From an uncultured Dialister sp. (lineage in GTDB: Bacteria; Bacillota; Negativicutes; Veillonellales; Dialisteraceae), in NCBI GenBank assembly GCA_900545365.1, contig UQYL01000014.1, positions 1 through 37,166 on the forward strand: a stretch of DNA of 37,166 nt. The letters run 5' to 3'. A program made the position numbers and the translations under genes. Below, one piece after another: positions 7,521 to 16,278 of the stretch. Under the pieces are notes generated by a model. The model was not told where the DNA came from. It searched no databases and worked only from the letters and a program-made list of their open reading frames with translations. Numbering within the stretch: position 1 is the stretch's first letter; the number at the start of each line of letters is the position of its first letter.

Positions 7521-7985
7521 ATGGATTTTAAGAAACTGAAGCAGCAGTTTATCGACCGGGATGACGAAGACGAGGAGTATGAGGAAGAAGAGGAGGAAAT
7601 GCAGGCTCCCGCCAATCCGGCGGCTGCTGTCCCCACCCGCTCTGCGGCGGTGAGGAGCGCGGCGCGGCCGAGCCAGGCGAAGCCCTATACGATGATCGTC
7701 ATCAATCCCGGCGGATACAAGGACGCGGAGAAGATCGCCGATCATATCAAGTCAGGCCGTCCCGTGGTCATGAATATCGAGAAGACCGAGCAGGATACGG
7801 CGGAGCGCATCGTCGATTTCGTGCAGGGCGTGGTGTACGCGCTGGACGGACGGATCGAGAAGGTGAGCGACAGCATTTATCTCTGCGCGCCCCATAATAT
7901 GTCCGTATCGCGGGAGAATTTCGCCGGATACGGCGCGGCCCCGGAAATGCCTGAAGGGCCGCAGTGGGATTTCCCGCGGAGCTGA
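7521..7985 (+). CDS. sepF: Cell division protein SepF (first copy)
   Basis: FtsZ-binding, Z-ring-organising protein; about 154 residues from the ATG at 7521. It starts MDFKKLKQQFIDRDDEDEEYEEEEEEM: a short basic start followed by a strongly acidic stretch, with a weak membrane-targeting helix. An Ala/Pro-rich linker follows, then the SepF core from about residue 55 (YTMIVINPGGYKDAEKIADHIKSG, VVMNIEKTEQDTAERIVDFVQGVVYAL and DSIYLCAPHNM). It follows yggS by 13 nt and is followed 2 nt later by a second, divergent sepF. The core is well conserved, so this is probably the main SepF. Confidence 0.93.
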   Translation: MDFKKLKQQFIDRDDEDEEYEEEEEEMQAPANPAAAVPTRSAAVRSAARPSQAKPYTMIVINPGGYKDAEKIADHIKSGRPVVMNIEKTEQDTAERIVDFVQGVVYALDGRIEKVSDSIYLCAPHNMSVSRENFAGYGAAPEMPEGPQWDFPRS

Positions 7986-7987
7986 TC

Positions 7988-8404
7988 ATGAAGCTCTGGA
8001 GCCGGCTGCGGGAGTGGCTGGCGGACTGGCTGGCGGCGTGGCGCGAAGCGCCGGAAGAGGAGGAAGAAGAGTTCCGCGAAGAGGAGCGCGCTTCCGCCAT
8101 CCCGGCCCGGACGGTGCGGCCGCTGGAATTCGTCCTTTTCACGCCCGGCAGCTATGATGACGCGCGCCATGCCGTGAAGAAGATCAAAGAGGGAAAGGTG
8201 GTCGTCCTGCTCCTGGGGGAGATGGATGCTGCCGACGCGCAGCGCATCCTTGATTTCGTGAGCGGCGCGGTGTACCTGCTGGGCGCTTCCATGCAGCTTT
8301 TTGCGGGGAATGTGGTGATCTGCGCGCCTGAAGCTGTGCGGATCGAGAAGGATGATTATGATTTCAGTGCGGGGATACCCGTATTCAGGGGGCTGGATTC
8401 ATGA
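7988..8404 (+). CDS. Second, divergent SepF-like protein
   Basis: About 138 residues from the ATG at 7988, two bases after the first sepF stop. The N-terminus KLWSRLREWLADWLAAW is a strongly amphipathic Trp/Leu/Arg helix, a better membrane-binding element than in the first copy. An acidic stretch EEEEEEFREEE follows, then a SepF fold: FVLFTPGSYDDARHAVKKIKEGK, VVVLLLGEMDAADAQRILDFVSGAVYLL and GNVVICAPEAV. It differs from the first copy at most positions but matches segment for segment. Its stop overlaps the proC start (ATGA). It may be a membrane-anchoring partner of the first SepF; that is inference. Confidence 0.85.
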   Translation: MKLWSRLREWLADWLAAWREAPEEEEEEFREEERASAIPARTVRPLEFVLFTPGSYDDARHAVKKIKEGKVVVLLLGEMDAADAQRILDFVSGAVYLLGASMQLFAGNVVICAPEAVRIEKDDYDFSAGIPVFRGLDS

Positions 8405-9204
8405 ATAAGATCGTGATCGCCGGCTGCGGCGCCATGGGCGGGGCCATTCTCTCGGGATGCCTTGCCAAAGGCCTGTGGCGGCGGGAAGAGGTGTTTCTGA
8501 AAGAAAGCACCGCCGCGTCGGCGGAGAAGAAGGCTGCCGCCTATGGTGTTTCCTGGACGGAAGACGGACGGGAAGCGGCGGACGCGGATGCGGTGATCCT
8601 CGCGGTGAAGCCGAATGTGATCCCTTCCGCGGCGCGGGCGCTGGCCGCTTTTGCCCCGAAAGGGACGGTGATCTCCATCGCCGCCGCGGTGACGCTCGGC
8701 GAGCTGGCATCATACTTCCCGGAAGGGACGCGGATCGTGCGGGTCATGCCGAATACGCCGGTCTCCGTGGGAGCGGGATTCACCGCCATCGCGGGCGGGC
8801 CCTGCGCTTCCGAGGAAGATGTGCGGAAGGCGGAGGCGATCTTCGGCGCGCTGGGGCGGACGGCGGCCGTCACGGAACGGCAGCTGGACGAGCTGGGCGC
8901 TCTCTCCGGCGCGGGGCCGGGTTATGCCTTCGTGATCATCGACGCGCTGGCTGATGCCGGCGTGAATATAGGCCTGCCGAGGGCGGTCGCCATCGAAGCG
9001 GCAGCGCAGACGCTCTTCGGCGCGGCGAAAATGGCGCTGGAGACGGGAACGCACCCCGCGGCGCTCCGCGATCAGGTGACGAGCCCCGGCGGCACGACCA
9101 TCGCCGGCATCCAGATGATGGAGCGGCGGGGCCTGCGGGCGGCGCTCATCGACGGCGTGGAGGCGTGCATGAAGAAATCCGACGCCATGGCAAAGAAAGG
9201 ATGA
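8401..9204 (+). CDS. proC: Pyrroline-5-carboxylate reductase
   Basis: Catalyses the last step of proline synthesis, the NAD(P)H-dependent reduction of 1-pyrroline-5-carboxylate. It is 267 residues, normal. The Rossmann motif IAGCGAMGGAI is at residues 6-16. RVMPNTPVSVGAGFTAI and the signature LSGAGPGYAFVIIDALADAG are both present. Its ATG overlaps the stop of the second sepF by 4 nt, so translation is coupled. In Gram-positive bacteria proC is often found within or near the yggS-sepF-ylmH cluster. Confidence 0.96.
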   Translation: MNKIVIAGCGAMGGAILSGCLAKGLWRREEVFLKESTAASAEKKAAAYGVSWTEDGREAADADAVILAVKPNVIPSAARALAAFAPKGTVISIAAAVTLGELASYFPEGTRIVRVMPNTPVSVGAGFTAIAGGPCASEEDVRKAEAIFGALGRTAAVTERQLDELGALSGAGPGYAFVIIDALADAGVNIGLPRAVAIEAAAQTLFGAAKMALETGTHPAALRDQVTSPGGTTIAGIQMMERRGLRAALIDGVEACMKKSDAMAKKG

Positions 9205-9214
9205 CCTGCCTTTT

Positions 9215-10006
9215 ATGAAAGACAGAGAAAAAATATTGAATTATTTCTCCGCTGCCAGTGAAGAAGCGGGAGAGATGGCGGCGCGCCTCCTCGATATGGC
9301 GGAGAGCGTGGACCGGGGGCGGCCTTTCGCGGTAAGCCCCTTCATGTCCCCTTTCGCCGTGCAGATCGGCATGACCGTCGCGGCGCACATGAAGACCATC
9401 GAATGCCGGTGCTGGGGCGGCTACCATGAGGCGGAACGTGTGCGCATCGCCTTCTGCCGGGGCGACTACGACGGGCCTGTCGATTTCGGCGTGGCGGCCC
9501 TCTCCGTGACATGGGACGGCCGGTACCGGCTCATCGGGCACCGGGATGTGCTGGGCTCTCTCATGGGCCTCGGCATCGAGCGGGATGTCCTGGGGGACAT
9601 CATCATGCAGGGGGCCGGCGCGCAGGTGCTGGCCGACGCGAAGATGGCGGAATGGCTCATTGAGAATTTTACGAAAGTCGCCATGGTGCCGGTCACGGTG
9701 AAGGAGATCCCGCTCTCTGAAGTGACGCCGCCGAAGCAGGAAGCGAAGATCGTCCGCGCGACGGTGGCTTCTCTCCGGTTGGACGCGGTCGGCGCGGCGG
9801 GATTCGGGATTTCCCGCTCCAAGATGACCGCCGCCATCGACGGCGAGCGGGTGCAGGTGAATTGGCAGACCGCCAAAGGGCCGTCGCAGGCGGTGAAGCC
9901 CGGCGATGTGGTGAGCTTCCGCGGGCGGGGCCGGCTGGAAATCAAAGAACTCACCGGTACGAGCCGCAAAGGCCGGATCGGCGTCCTGATAGAGAAGTAT
10001 AAATAA
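9215..10006 (+). CDS. ylmH: YlmH family RNA-binding protein (S4 domain)
   Basis: 263 residues, normal for YlmH, a cytoplasmic protein linked to division clusters and to rescue of stalled ribosomes. It starts MKDREKILNYFSAASEEAGEMAARLLDMAES, with a central domain containing DVLGSLMGLGIERDVLGDI. The C-terminal S4 RNA-binding domain (about residues 190-260) reads LRLDAVGAAGFGISRSKMTAAI, then VNWQ and PGDVVSFRGRGRLEI. The ribosome site is weak (AAAGGA about 14 nt upstream). It follows proC by 10 nt in the Firmicutes order yggS-sepF-ylmH-divIVA. Confidence 0.93.
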   Translation: MKDREKILNYFSAASEEAGEMAARLLDMAESVDRGRPFAVSPFMSPFAVQIGMTVAAHMKTIECRCWGGYHEAERVRIAFCRGDYDGPVDFGVAALSVTWDGRYRLIGHRDVLGSLMGLGIERDVLGDIIMQGAGAQVLADAKMAEWLIENFTKVAMVPVTVKEIPLSEVTPPKQEAKIVRATVASLRLDAVGAAGFGISRSKMTAAIDGERVQVNWQTAKGPSQAVKPGDVVSFRGRGRLEIKELTGTSRKGRIGVLIEKYK

Positions 10007-10024
10007 TAAAGGAGAGGATTTATC

Positions 10025-10645
10025 ATGATCACACCGATGGATATCCACAATAAGACGTTCTCCCGCAAGCTCCGCGGTTATGCGGAGGAGGAAGTGAACA
10101 GCTTCCTCGAAGAAGTCGTGAGCGATTACGAGCGCATCTACCGGGAACACCGGGAGATGGAAGAAGAGATGGACACGCTGAAAACGAAGCTGGCCAATTA
10201 TGAAAAAATGGAATCCACCATGTCTTCCACTCTCGTCATGGCGCAGGAAACGGCGGAGAATGTAAAGAAGAACGCCCAGAAAGAGGCGGAGCTCATCATC
10301 TGGGAAGCGCAGAATGAAGCGAAGCAGATCGTGGCGAACGCGGAAGCTTCCCGCCGCCGCACGAACGCCGCCGTGGTGAAGACGGAAGGGGACATGAAGA
10401 TCTACATTGAAAAGATCCTCTCCGATCTGAAAGCGGCCATGGCCATGGTGGAGACCATGAAGGCTCATCAGGCGCCGGCCGTCGTGGAAGACGCGGCGCC
10501 CGCTCCGGCTCCGCAGGAAGCGCCGGCAGAAGAAGAGACGGCTCCGGAAATTGCGGAGGAAGAAGCGCAGGAAGCGCCGGAAGAGACCGGGGATGAACCG
10601 GCGGAAGACGTACCGGCAGAAGAAAAAGAAGAGACGAAAGAATGA
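10025..10645 (+). CDS. divIVA: DivIVA domain-containing protein
   Basis: Cytoplasmic coiled-coil protein that binds curved membrane at septa and poles. 206 residues. The N-terminal lipid-binding module ITPMDIHNKTFSRKLRGYAEEEVNSFL is classic, followed by a long heptad-like coiled coil (about residues 30-150) and an Ala/Pro/Glu-rich disordered tail from about residue 150. The start has a strong AAAGGAGAGGA site. Its stop overlaps the spermidine synthase start (ATGA). Confidence 0.94.
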   Translation: MITPMDIHNKTFSRKLRGYAEEEVNSFLEEVVSDYERIYREHREMEEEMDTLKTKLANYEKMESTMSSTLVMAQETAENVKKNAQKEAELIIWEAQNEAKQIVANAEASRRRTNAAVVKTEGDMKIYIEKILSDLKAAMAMVETMKAHQAPAVVEDAAPAPAPQEAPAEEETAPEIAEEEAQEAPEETGDEPAEDVPAEEKEETKE

Positions 10646-11499
10646 GCGAAGAAATGACGATCACCGAATGGAGCACGCCCAATCTGGGCCAGACGGTGAA
10701 GATCACGAAGATGCTCCACGAAGAAACGACGCCTTACCAGCATATCCAGATCGCCGAATCCCTCCAGTACGGCCGCATGCTCGTGCTGGACGGCGTATTC
10801 CAGACGTCGGAAAAAGACGAATGGACCTATCATGAAATGATCAGCCACGTGCCGCTCATGCTCCATCCCCATCCGGAGCGCGTCCTCATCATCGGCGGCG
10901 GCGACGGCGGCGTGGCGAGAGAAGTGTGCCGCCACGAATGTGTCACTCAGGTGGACCTCTGCGATATCGACGGGCGCGTCATCGACCTCTCCAAAGAATA
11001 TTTCCCGGAGATCGCGAAAGTTCTCCTCGATCCGCCGGCGAAGCTGCATGTCCATGTGGGCGACGGCATCGCCTTCGCGAAGAGCGTGAAGAATTTTTAC
11101 GACGTCATCATCATTGACTGCTCCGACCCGATCGGCCCGGGCGAAGGGCTCTTCACGCGGGAATTTTACAGAAGCGCCCATGAAGCGCTTCGGGAAGACG
11201 GGCTCATCGTTCAGCAGAGCGAATCCCCCATCGTGCAGCAGCATCTCGTCCATGACATCTACTGCGCTATGAAAGACGTATTTCCCATCGTGCGGTCTTA
11301 CTATTCCCATGTGCCGATCTATCCGGCATGCATGCACAGCTTCATGCTCGCGTCGAAAGTGTACGACCCGCTCACCGCGGAGATCAGCCGTCCGGCGCCG
11401 CAGCCCATGAAGTACTACAATGAAAAGATCCAGAAGAGCGCCTTCGTGCTTCCCAATTTCTATAAGGAATGTCTTCTCGAAGGAAAAATGAGCTTCTGA
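10642..11499 (+). CDS. speE: Spermidine synthase (polyamine aminopropyltransferase)
   Basis: Transfers an aminopropyl group from decarboxylated S-adenosylmethionine to putrescine. 285 residues, normal. The nucleotide-binding motif IIGGGDGGVAREV is at about 83-95 and the catalytic-region motif IIIDCSDPIGPGEGLF at about 156-171. YQHIQIAES and LVLDGVFQTSEKDE are also family-typical. It overlaps divIVA by 4 nt, an unusual partner for a polyamine gene. No speD is visible in the window. A strong terminator follows. Closely related aminopropyltransferases such as thermospermine synthase are less likely. Confidence 0.94.
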   Translation: MSEEMTITEWSTPNLGQTVKITKMLHEETTPYQHIQIAESLQYGRMLVLDGVFQTSEKDEWTYHEMISHVPLMLHPHPERVLIIGGGDGGVAREVCRHECVTQVDLCDIDGRVIDLSKEYFPEIAKVLLDPPAKLHVHVGDGIAFAKSVKNFYDVIIIDCSDPIGPGEGLFTREFYRSAHEALREDGLIVQQSESPIVQQHLVHDIYCAMKDVFPIVRSYYSHVPIYPACMHSFMLASKVYDPLTAEISRPAPQPMKYYNEKIQKSAFVLPNFYKECLLEGKMSF

Positions 11500-11505
11500 G
11501 CGGAG

Positions 11506-11529
11506 AGCAGGCTTCGGCCTGCTTTTTTT
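11506..11529 (+). terminator. Terminator of the yggS-speE operon
   Basis: AGCAGGC-TTCG-GCCTGCT stem-loop followed by a run of T. Confidence 0.92.
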
Positions 11530-11664
11530 GCGCCCTTTTGAAGGATATGCAGGAAATTCATCCTTTTTATGCAGAGGGAATCACAGGACCTCCTGAAATG
11601 GGCAAAAAAGAGCCGATGTTTTCTGCAATTTTCAAAAGATGCGGAGAAAATTTAAAATTCACTA

Positions 11665-11694
11665 TTGCAATATTTATACAGTCCGTTGTATAAT
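11665..11694 (+). promoter_or_regulatory. Promoter of argGH
   Basis: TTGCAA (11665-11670), an 18-nt spacer, then a perfect TATAAT (11689-11694). The flanks are AT-rich, with TATTGCAATA forming a palindrome over the -35. Arginine repressor sites would be expected here, but I could not fit the ARG-box consensus convincingly. Confidence 0.7.
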
Positions 11695-11749
11695 TACCCC
11701 ATATTCAGCGACATGCCAATGTCTATTGAAAAAGAAAGGCGGCTTTATC

Positions 11750-12994
11750 ATGGGTGAAATCAAAAAAGTAGTTCTCGCATATTCCGGCGGACTGGATACG
11801 TCCTGCATCATTCCGTGGCTGAAAGAAAATTATGACTGCGAAGTCATCGCGTGCACGGTCAATCTGGGCCAGCCAGAAGATTTCGACGCCATCCACCAGA
11901 AGGCGCTCGATTCCGGCGCGGAAGTGGCGGTCACCGTAGACGCGCGGAAAGAATTTATCGAAGATTACGCATACAAAGTCCTCCAGGCCGACGGGAAATA
12001 CGAAGGCAAGTACCTTCTGGGCACATCCTTCGCGCGGCCCCTCATCGGCAAGATCCTCGTGGATACGGCGGAGCAGTACGGCGCCGACGCGATCTGCCAC
12101 GGCGCGACGGGCAAAGGCAATGACCAGGTCCGCTTCGAGCTGGCTGTGAAGGCCCTGAATCCGCACCTGAAGATCATCGCTCCCTGGCGTCTCTGGACGA
12201 TCAAATCCCGCGAAGACGCGATGGCCTACGCGGCGGCTCACAATGTGCCGATCAATCTGTACGATGAAAAGCAGAGCGACGAAGAGAAAAAGGCACAGAA
12301 ATATCCCTATTCCATGGACTGGAACATGTGGCACCTCTCCCACGAAGGGGACGATCTGGAAGATCCGGCCAACGCGCCGCACAAAGATATGTTCCTCGTG
12401 ACTTGCGATCCGGAAGACGCGCCGGACAAACCGGAGCTGGTGACCATCGAATTTGAAAAGGGCATTCCTACGGCGCTGAACGGCAAAAAGCTCGGCGGCA
12501 TCGACATGATCAATGAACTGAATGCCATCGGCGCGCGCAACGGCATCGGCATTGACGACATCGTCGAGAACCGTCTGGTGGGCATGAAGTCCCGCGGCGT
12601 CTATGAAAATCCGGCAGGATCGATCCTCTTCTACGCGCATCAGGAACTGGAACATCTCTGCCTCGACCGGGCGACGCTCCATTTCAAGGAAGTGGCGGCT
12701 GTGAAGTACAGCGAGCTCGTTTATGACGGCATGTGGTTCGCGCCCCTCCGCGAAGCGCTGCAGGTCTTCGCGGAAGAAACGTCGAAGACCGTCACCGGCA
12801 AAGTGACGCTCCGCCTCTACAAGGGCAACATCATGTCCCACGGCGCGGAGAGCCCCTATTCCTTGTACAATGAAGAATTCGTCACCTTCGGCGAAGACGA
12901 CGTATACAACCAGGCCGACGCGCAGGGCTTCATCAACCTCTTCGGCCTGCCCCTCACGATCCGCGCGCTGATGATGGAAAAGAACAAAAAATGA
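11750..12994 (+). CDS. argG: Argininosuccinate synthase
   Basis: ATP-dependent ligation of citrulline and aspartate, the penultimate step of arginine synthesis. About 414 residues from the ATG at 11750 (MGEIKKVVLAYSGGLDTS). The PP-loop motif AYSGGLDTSCI is at residues 9-19. CHGATGKGNDQVRFE, the ATP/citrulline-binding signature, follows at about residue 115. A GAAAGGCGG ribosome site precedes the start by about 7 nt; an upstream in-frame start at 11639 has no such support and would overlap the promoter. It overlaps argH by 4 nt. Confidence 0.97.
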   Translation: MGEIKKVVLAYSGGLDTSCIIPWLKENYDCEVIACTVNLGQPEDFDAIHQKALDSGAEVAVTVDARKEFIEDYAYKVLQADGKYEGKYLLGTSFARPLIGKILVDTAEQYGADAICHGATGKGNDQVRFELAVKALNPHLKIIAPWRLWTIKSREDAMAYAAAHNVPINLYDEKQSDEEKKAQKYPYSMDWNMWHLSHEGDDLEDPANAPHKDMFLVTCDPEDAPDKPELVTIEFEKGIPTALNGKKLGGIDMINELNAIGARNGIGIDDIVENRLVGMKSRGVYENPAGSILFYAHQELEHLCLDRATLHFKEVAAVKYSELVYDGMWFAPLREALQVFAEETSKTVTGKVTLRLYKGNIMSHGAESPYSLYNEEFVTFGEDDVYNQADAQGFINLFGLPLTIRALMMEKNKK

Positions 12995-14418
12995 GCGACA
13001 CCATGTGGGGCGGACGCTTCGCGAAAGCCGAGGAGAAAACGGCGCAGGATTTTAACGCGTCCATCTCCTTCGACTGCCGCATGTACCGCGAAGACATAGC
13101 GGGTTCTCTCGCTCACGCCCAGATGCTGGCGGCCCATCACATCATTTCGGAAAAAGACCTGGAAGACATCACCGCCGGGCTGAAAGAGATCCGGAAACAG
13201 ATCGACGAAGGACATTTTGAATTTTCCGTCGCTCTGGAAGATATCCACATGAATATCGAGAAGCGCCTCACCGAAGCGATCGGCGACGCCGGCGCCCGCC
13301 TCCACACGGCGCGGAGCCGCAATGACCAGACCGCGGTGGATACGCACATGTACGTGCGCCGCCACATCGCGCGCCTCGCGGAAAAGATCATCGCCGTGGA
13401 AGAAGCGCTGCTGGAGATCTCGCGGAAATATCACGATGTGATCCTGCCGGGATATACTCATCTCCAGCGGGCGCAGCCGGTGCTCTTCTCTCACCATATG
13501 ATGGCGTACTTCGCCATGCTGGCCCGGGATTTCCGGCGGCTGGAAGACTGCTTCTACATGGCGGATACGTCGCCCCTGGGCGCGTGCGCCCTCGCGGGGA
13601 CGACCTATCCCACCGATCCGCAGGAGACGGCGAAGGCACTGCGCTTCTCGAAGTGCTACGGCAACAGTCTGGATGCCGTGTCCGACCGTGACTACCTCAT
13701 GGAATTCCTGTCCTTCGCGTCCATCTGCATGGTGCATCTCTCCCGCCTGTCGGAAGAATTCATCCTGTGGAGCACCAGCGAATTTCACTTCATCGAACTG
13801 GACGACGGCTACTGCACGGGCAGCTCCATCATGCCGCAGAAGAAGAATCCCGACATGTGCGAGCTCGTCCGCGGCAAGACGGGCCGCGTCATCGGCCACC
13901 TTATGGCGCTCCTCACGATGATGAAGGGGCTGCCTCTCGCCTATGACAAGGACATGCAGGAAGACAAGGAAGGCGTATTTGACGCTATCGATACGCTGGG
14001 CTTTGCTCTGGATCTCTATGCCGGCATGATCCGCACCATGACCGTGAACGGCGAACATACCCGGGCGGTGCTGGAAAGCGATTTTTCCAACGCCACCGAC
14101 ATGGCGGACTACCTCGCGAAGAAAGGACTTCCTTTCCGGCAGGCCCACGCCGTGGTGGGACAGGCCGTGGCGCAGTGCATCGCGCGGCATAAAGTGCTGA
14201 AAGACCTGACGCTTGATGAATTCCGGGCGATGAGCCCCCTCTTCGATGAAGACATCTATGACGCGATCGATATAGAGAACTGTGTGAAGAACCGCACGAG
14301 CTACGGCGGCACCGGCTGGACGCAGGCCGAGCGTCAGCAGCGCGAAGCGGAGGAAACCATAGGATTCATGAAAAAGCAGGCCGCGGAATGGTCCGCAGTC
14401 AGCGCGTTTCTTGAATAG
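12991..14418 (+). CDS. argH: Argininosuccinate lyase
   Basis: Last step of arginine synthesis: cleaves argininosuccinate to arginine and fumarate. 475 residues, slightly longer than the usual 460. It starts MSDTMWGGRFAKAEEKTAQDFN. The fumarase/aspartase superfamily signature GSSIMPQKKNPD is at residues 277-288, and ILPGYTHLQRAQP with its catalytic-region His at 151-163. Translation is coupled to argG through an ATGA overlap. Confidence 0.97.
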   Translation: MSDTMWGGRFAKAEEKTAQDFNASISFDCRMYREDIAGSLAHAQMLAAHHIISEKDLEDITAGLKEIRKQIDEGHFEFSVALEDIHMNIEKRLTEAIGDAGARLHTARSRNDQTAVDTHMYVRRHIARLAEKIIAVEEALLEISRKYHDVILPGYTHLQRAQPVLFSHHMMAYFAMLARDFRRLEDCFYMADTSPLGACALAGTTYPTDPQETAKALRFSKCYGNSLDAVSDRDYLMEFLSFASICMVHLSRLSEEFILWSTSEFHFIELDDGYCTGSSIMPQKKNPDMCELVRGKTGRVIGHLMALLTMMKGLPLAYDKDMQEDKEGVFDAIDTLGFALDLYAGMIRTMTVNGEHTRAVLESDFSNATDMADYLAKKGLPFRQAHAVVGQAVAQCIARHKVLKDLTLDEFRAMSPLFDEDIYDAIDIENCVKNRTSYGGTGWTQAERQQREAEETIGFMKKQAAEWSAVSAFLE

Positions 14419-14431
14419 ATATTGGCGGCGG

Positions 14432-14458
14432 AAAGCTCTCCCTGACGGGGGGCTTTTT
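14432..14458 (+). terminator. Terminator of argGH
   Basis: AAAGC..CTCCC pairs with GGGG..GCTTT, followed by TTTTT. Confidence 0.8.
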
Positions 14459-14690
14459 GCTTGCGCTTTCGGCGGGCGGCGCAGCATCCCTCAGCAGGAT
14501 CCCGGGGCCTGGCGGCGCGCATGCCCGGAAATGTGGGGGAGCATCAGAGAAAATGACCGCTATATAAGTTTTTCATATACATTTGAAGAATTTTTGTGTG
14601 AACTCTCTCCGTCGGAAGCGGTGTAAAATGAGTTTATAAAAAGTTGTGTTCCATTTGTTTTATATGTAATACAGAATCAGGTGATTCAGA

Positions 14691-15380
14691 ATGGATCTGG
14701 TCGGAGACATTTGGGCGATCCTTCAGGTAATTCTTCTGGATATTTCCCTCGGCGGCGACAACGCCATCGTCATCGGCATGGCCGCGAAAGGCCTGCCGGA
14801 GCATCATCAGAAAAAAGTCATCATGTTCGGCGCGGCCGGCGCTGTCATGGCGCGGTTCCTGCTGGCGGCCATCATCGTTTGGCTCCTCACCGTGCCGTAC
14901 CTCAAGACGATCGGCGGGCTCATCCTGACTTACATCGGCATGAAGCTCATCGGCGAGGAAGACACGGGCGGCGACGAAGACGTGCATGTGGAGGCGAAGA
15001 CCACCTTCTGGGGCGCGGTGGAGACCATCGTGCTGGCGGACTTCATCATGAGTCTGGACAATGTCCTCGCCATCGTGGCGGCGACGAATGAAAATCTGGA
15101 GCTCCTCGTGGCGGGCATGCTCATTTCCGTGCCGGTCATCCTGCTGGGCAGCACCATCGTCGTGAAGATCATGGATAAATTCCCGTGGATCATCTATGTC
15201 GGCAGCATCGTCATCGGCTGGGCGGCAGGCGGCATGATCGTCACCGACAAGCACCTGGGACTGCCGCCGGAGTGGGGCCTTTACATCAAGATCGGCGTGA
15301 CGGTCCTCGTCGCGGTGGGCGGCTTCATCTGGCAGAAGATCGCCAATAAGAACGCAAATAAAAAGAACGCCGCTGCGTGA
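14691..15380 (+). CDS. TerC family integral membrane protein (copy 1 of 3)
   Basis: 229 residues, YjbE-like branch of the TerC family, members of which are linked to metal (especially manganese) export. About seven hydrophobic segments. Conserved acidic motifs in membrane helices are DISLGGDNAIVIG near the N-terminus and SLDNVLAIVAAT mid-protein. The loop after GEEDTGGDEDVHVEAK is acidic and cytoplasmic or periplasmic. No yybP-ykoY manganese riboswitch is recognisable upstream. A dyad GAATC-AGGT-GATTC (14674-14687) sits over the ribosome site. The tail is Lys/Asn-rich (KIANKNANKKNAAA). Confidence 0.9.
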   Translation: MDLVGDIWAILQVILLDISLGGDNAIVIGMAAKGLPEHHQKKVIMFGAAGAVMARFLLAAIIVWLLTVPYLKTIGGLILTYIGMKLIGEEDTGGDEDVHVEAKTTFWGAVETIVLADFIMSLDNVLAIVAATNENLELLVAGMLISVPVILLGSTIVVKIMDKFPWIIYVGSIVIGWAAGGMIVTDKHLGLPPEWGLYIKIGVTVLVAVGGFIWQKIANKNANKKNAAA

Positions 15381-15547
15381 AAGACGGAGAAAAACTTTAG
15401 AATTGCTGTAAAAAACGGCCGGAAGAGATAAGATACATAAAATGTATTTTATAAACTTCTTCTGACCGTCATTTTATGTCATAATAGAAATGTATCAAAT
15501 TACGTATAACATTACAGATATTATTCCATGCAGGAGGAGGGACGGGC

Positions 15548-16213
15548 ATGGGAATCATGGAAGGCGCCTGGATGTTTTTCCAGGTCATACTGCTCGATCT
15601 GGCACTGGGCGGAGATAATTCGATCGTTATCGGCATGGCGGCAAAGGGACTGCCCCATGACTTGCAGAAAAAAGTCATCTTTTTTGGCTCTGCCGGGGCC
15701 ATTCTGGTGCGCTTCATTCTGGCGGCGCTCCTCGTATGGCTGCTGGCGATCCCCTATCTCAAGACGATCGGCGGACTCGTTCTCCTGTATATCGGGATGA
15801 AGCTCATCGGTCATCAGGGACAGGGCGAAGAAGTGCATATCTCGGCGCAGAATACCTTCTGGGGCGCGATCCAGACGGTCATCATCGCCGATGCCATCAT
15901 GAGTCTCGACAACGTGCTGGCCATCGTGGCGGCGACCCACGGAGACCTGCTGCTCCTCGTCATCGGCATGCTTATTTCCGTGCCGATCATCATCCTCGGC
16001 AGCACGGTCATCGTGAAGATCATGGACCGCTTCCCGCAGATCATCTGGATCGGGAGCCTGGTCATCGGCTGGGCGGCGGGCGGCATGATCGCTACCGACG
16101 AATATGTGGGCATGCCTGCGGAATACGCGCTGTATCTTAAGATCGGCGTGACGGTCCTCGTCGCGCTGGGCGGTTTCATCTGGCAGCGGATGAACGCGAG
16201 AAAAACGGCATGA
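15548..16213 (+). CDS. TerC family integral membrane protein (copy 2 of 3)
   Basis: 221 residues, same architecture as its neighbours: LDLALGGDNSIVIG and SLDNVLAIVAATHG carry the conserved acidic residues. It is more similar to copy 3 than to copy 1, with identical blocks LAALLVWLLAIPYLKTIGG and IGMKLIGHQG. A strong AGGAGGAGGG ribosome site supports the ATG at 15548; an in-frame ATG at 15560 aligns with the start of copy 3 and cannot be excluded. The 167-nt upstream gap is AT-rich and holds an ATACAT-AAA-ATGTAT dyad near 15431. A CGCGCC-TGA-GGCGCG hairpin with a weak T-run (16216-16243) follows the gene. Confidence 0.9.
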   Translation: MGIMEGAWMFFQVILLDLALGGDNSIVIGMAAKGLPHDLQKKVIFFGSAGAILVRFILAALLVWLLAIPYLKTIGGLVLLYIGMKLIGHQGQGEEVHISAQNTFWGAIQTVIIADAIMSLDNVLAIVAATHGDLLLLVIGMLISVPIIILGSTVIVKIMDRFPQIIWIGSLVIGWAAGGMIATDEYVGMPAEYALYLKIGVTVLVALGGFIWQRMNARKTA

Positions 16214-16278
16214 ACCGCGCCTGAGGCGCGCGGGCGGATTTTTACAAAGATTTTTTGGGAAAGGACGGGATACGAATC

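Noticed and set aside
11640..11700. Arginine repressor boxes upstream of argG
   Set aside because: AT-rich near-matches exist, but none fits the consensus well enough to claim.
14540..14690. yybP-ykoY manganese riboswitch upstream of the terC genes
   Set aside because: I could not find the conserved loop sequences or the paired helices.
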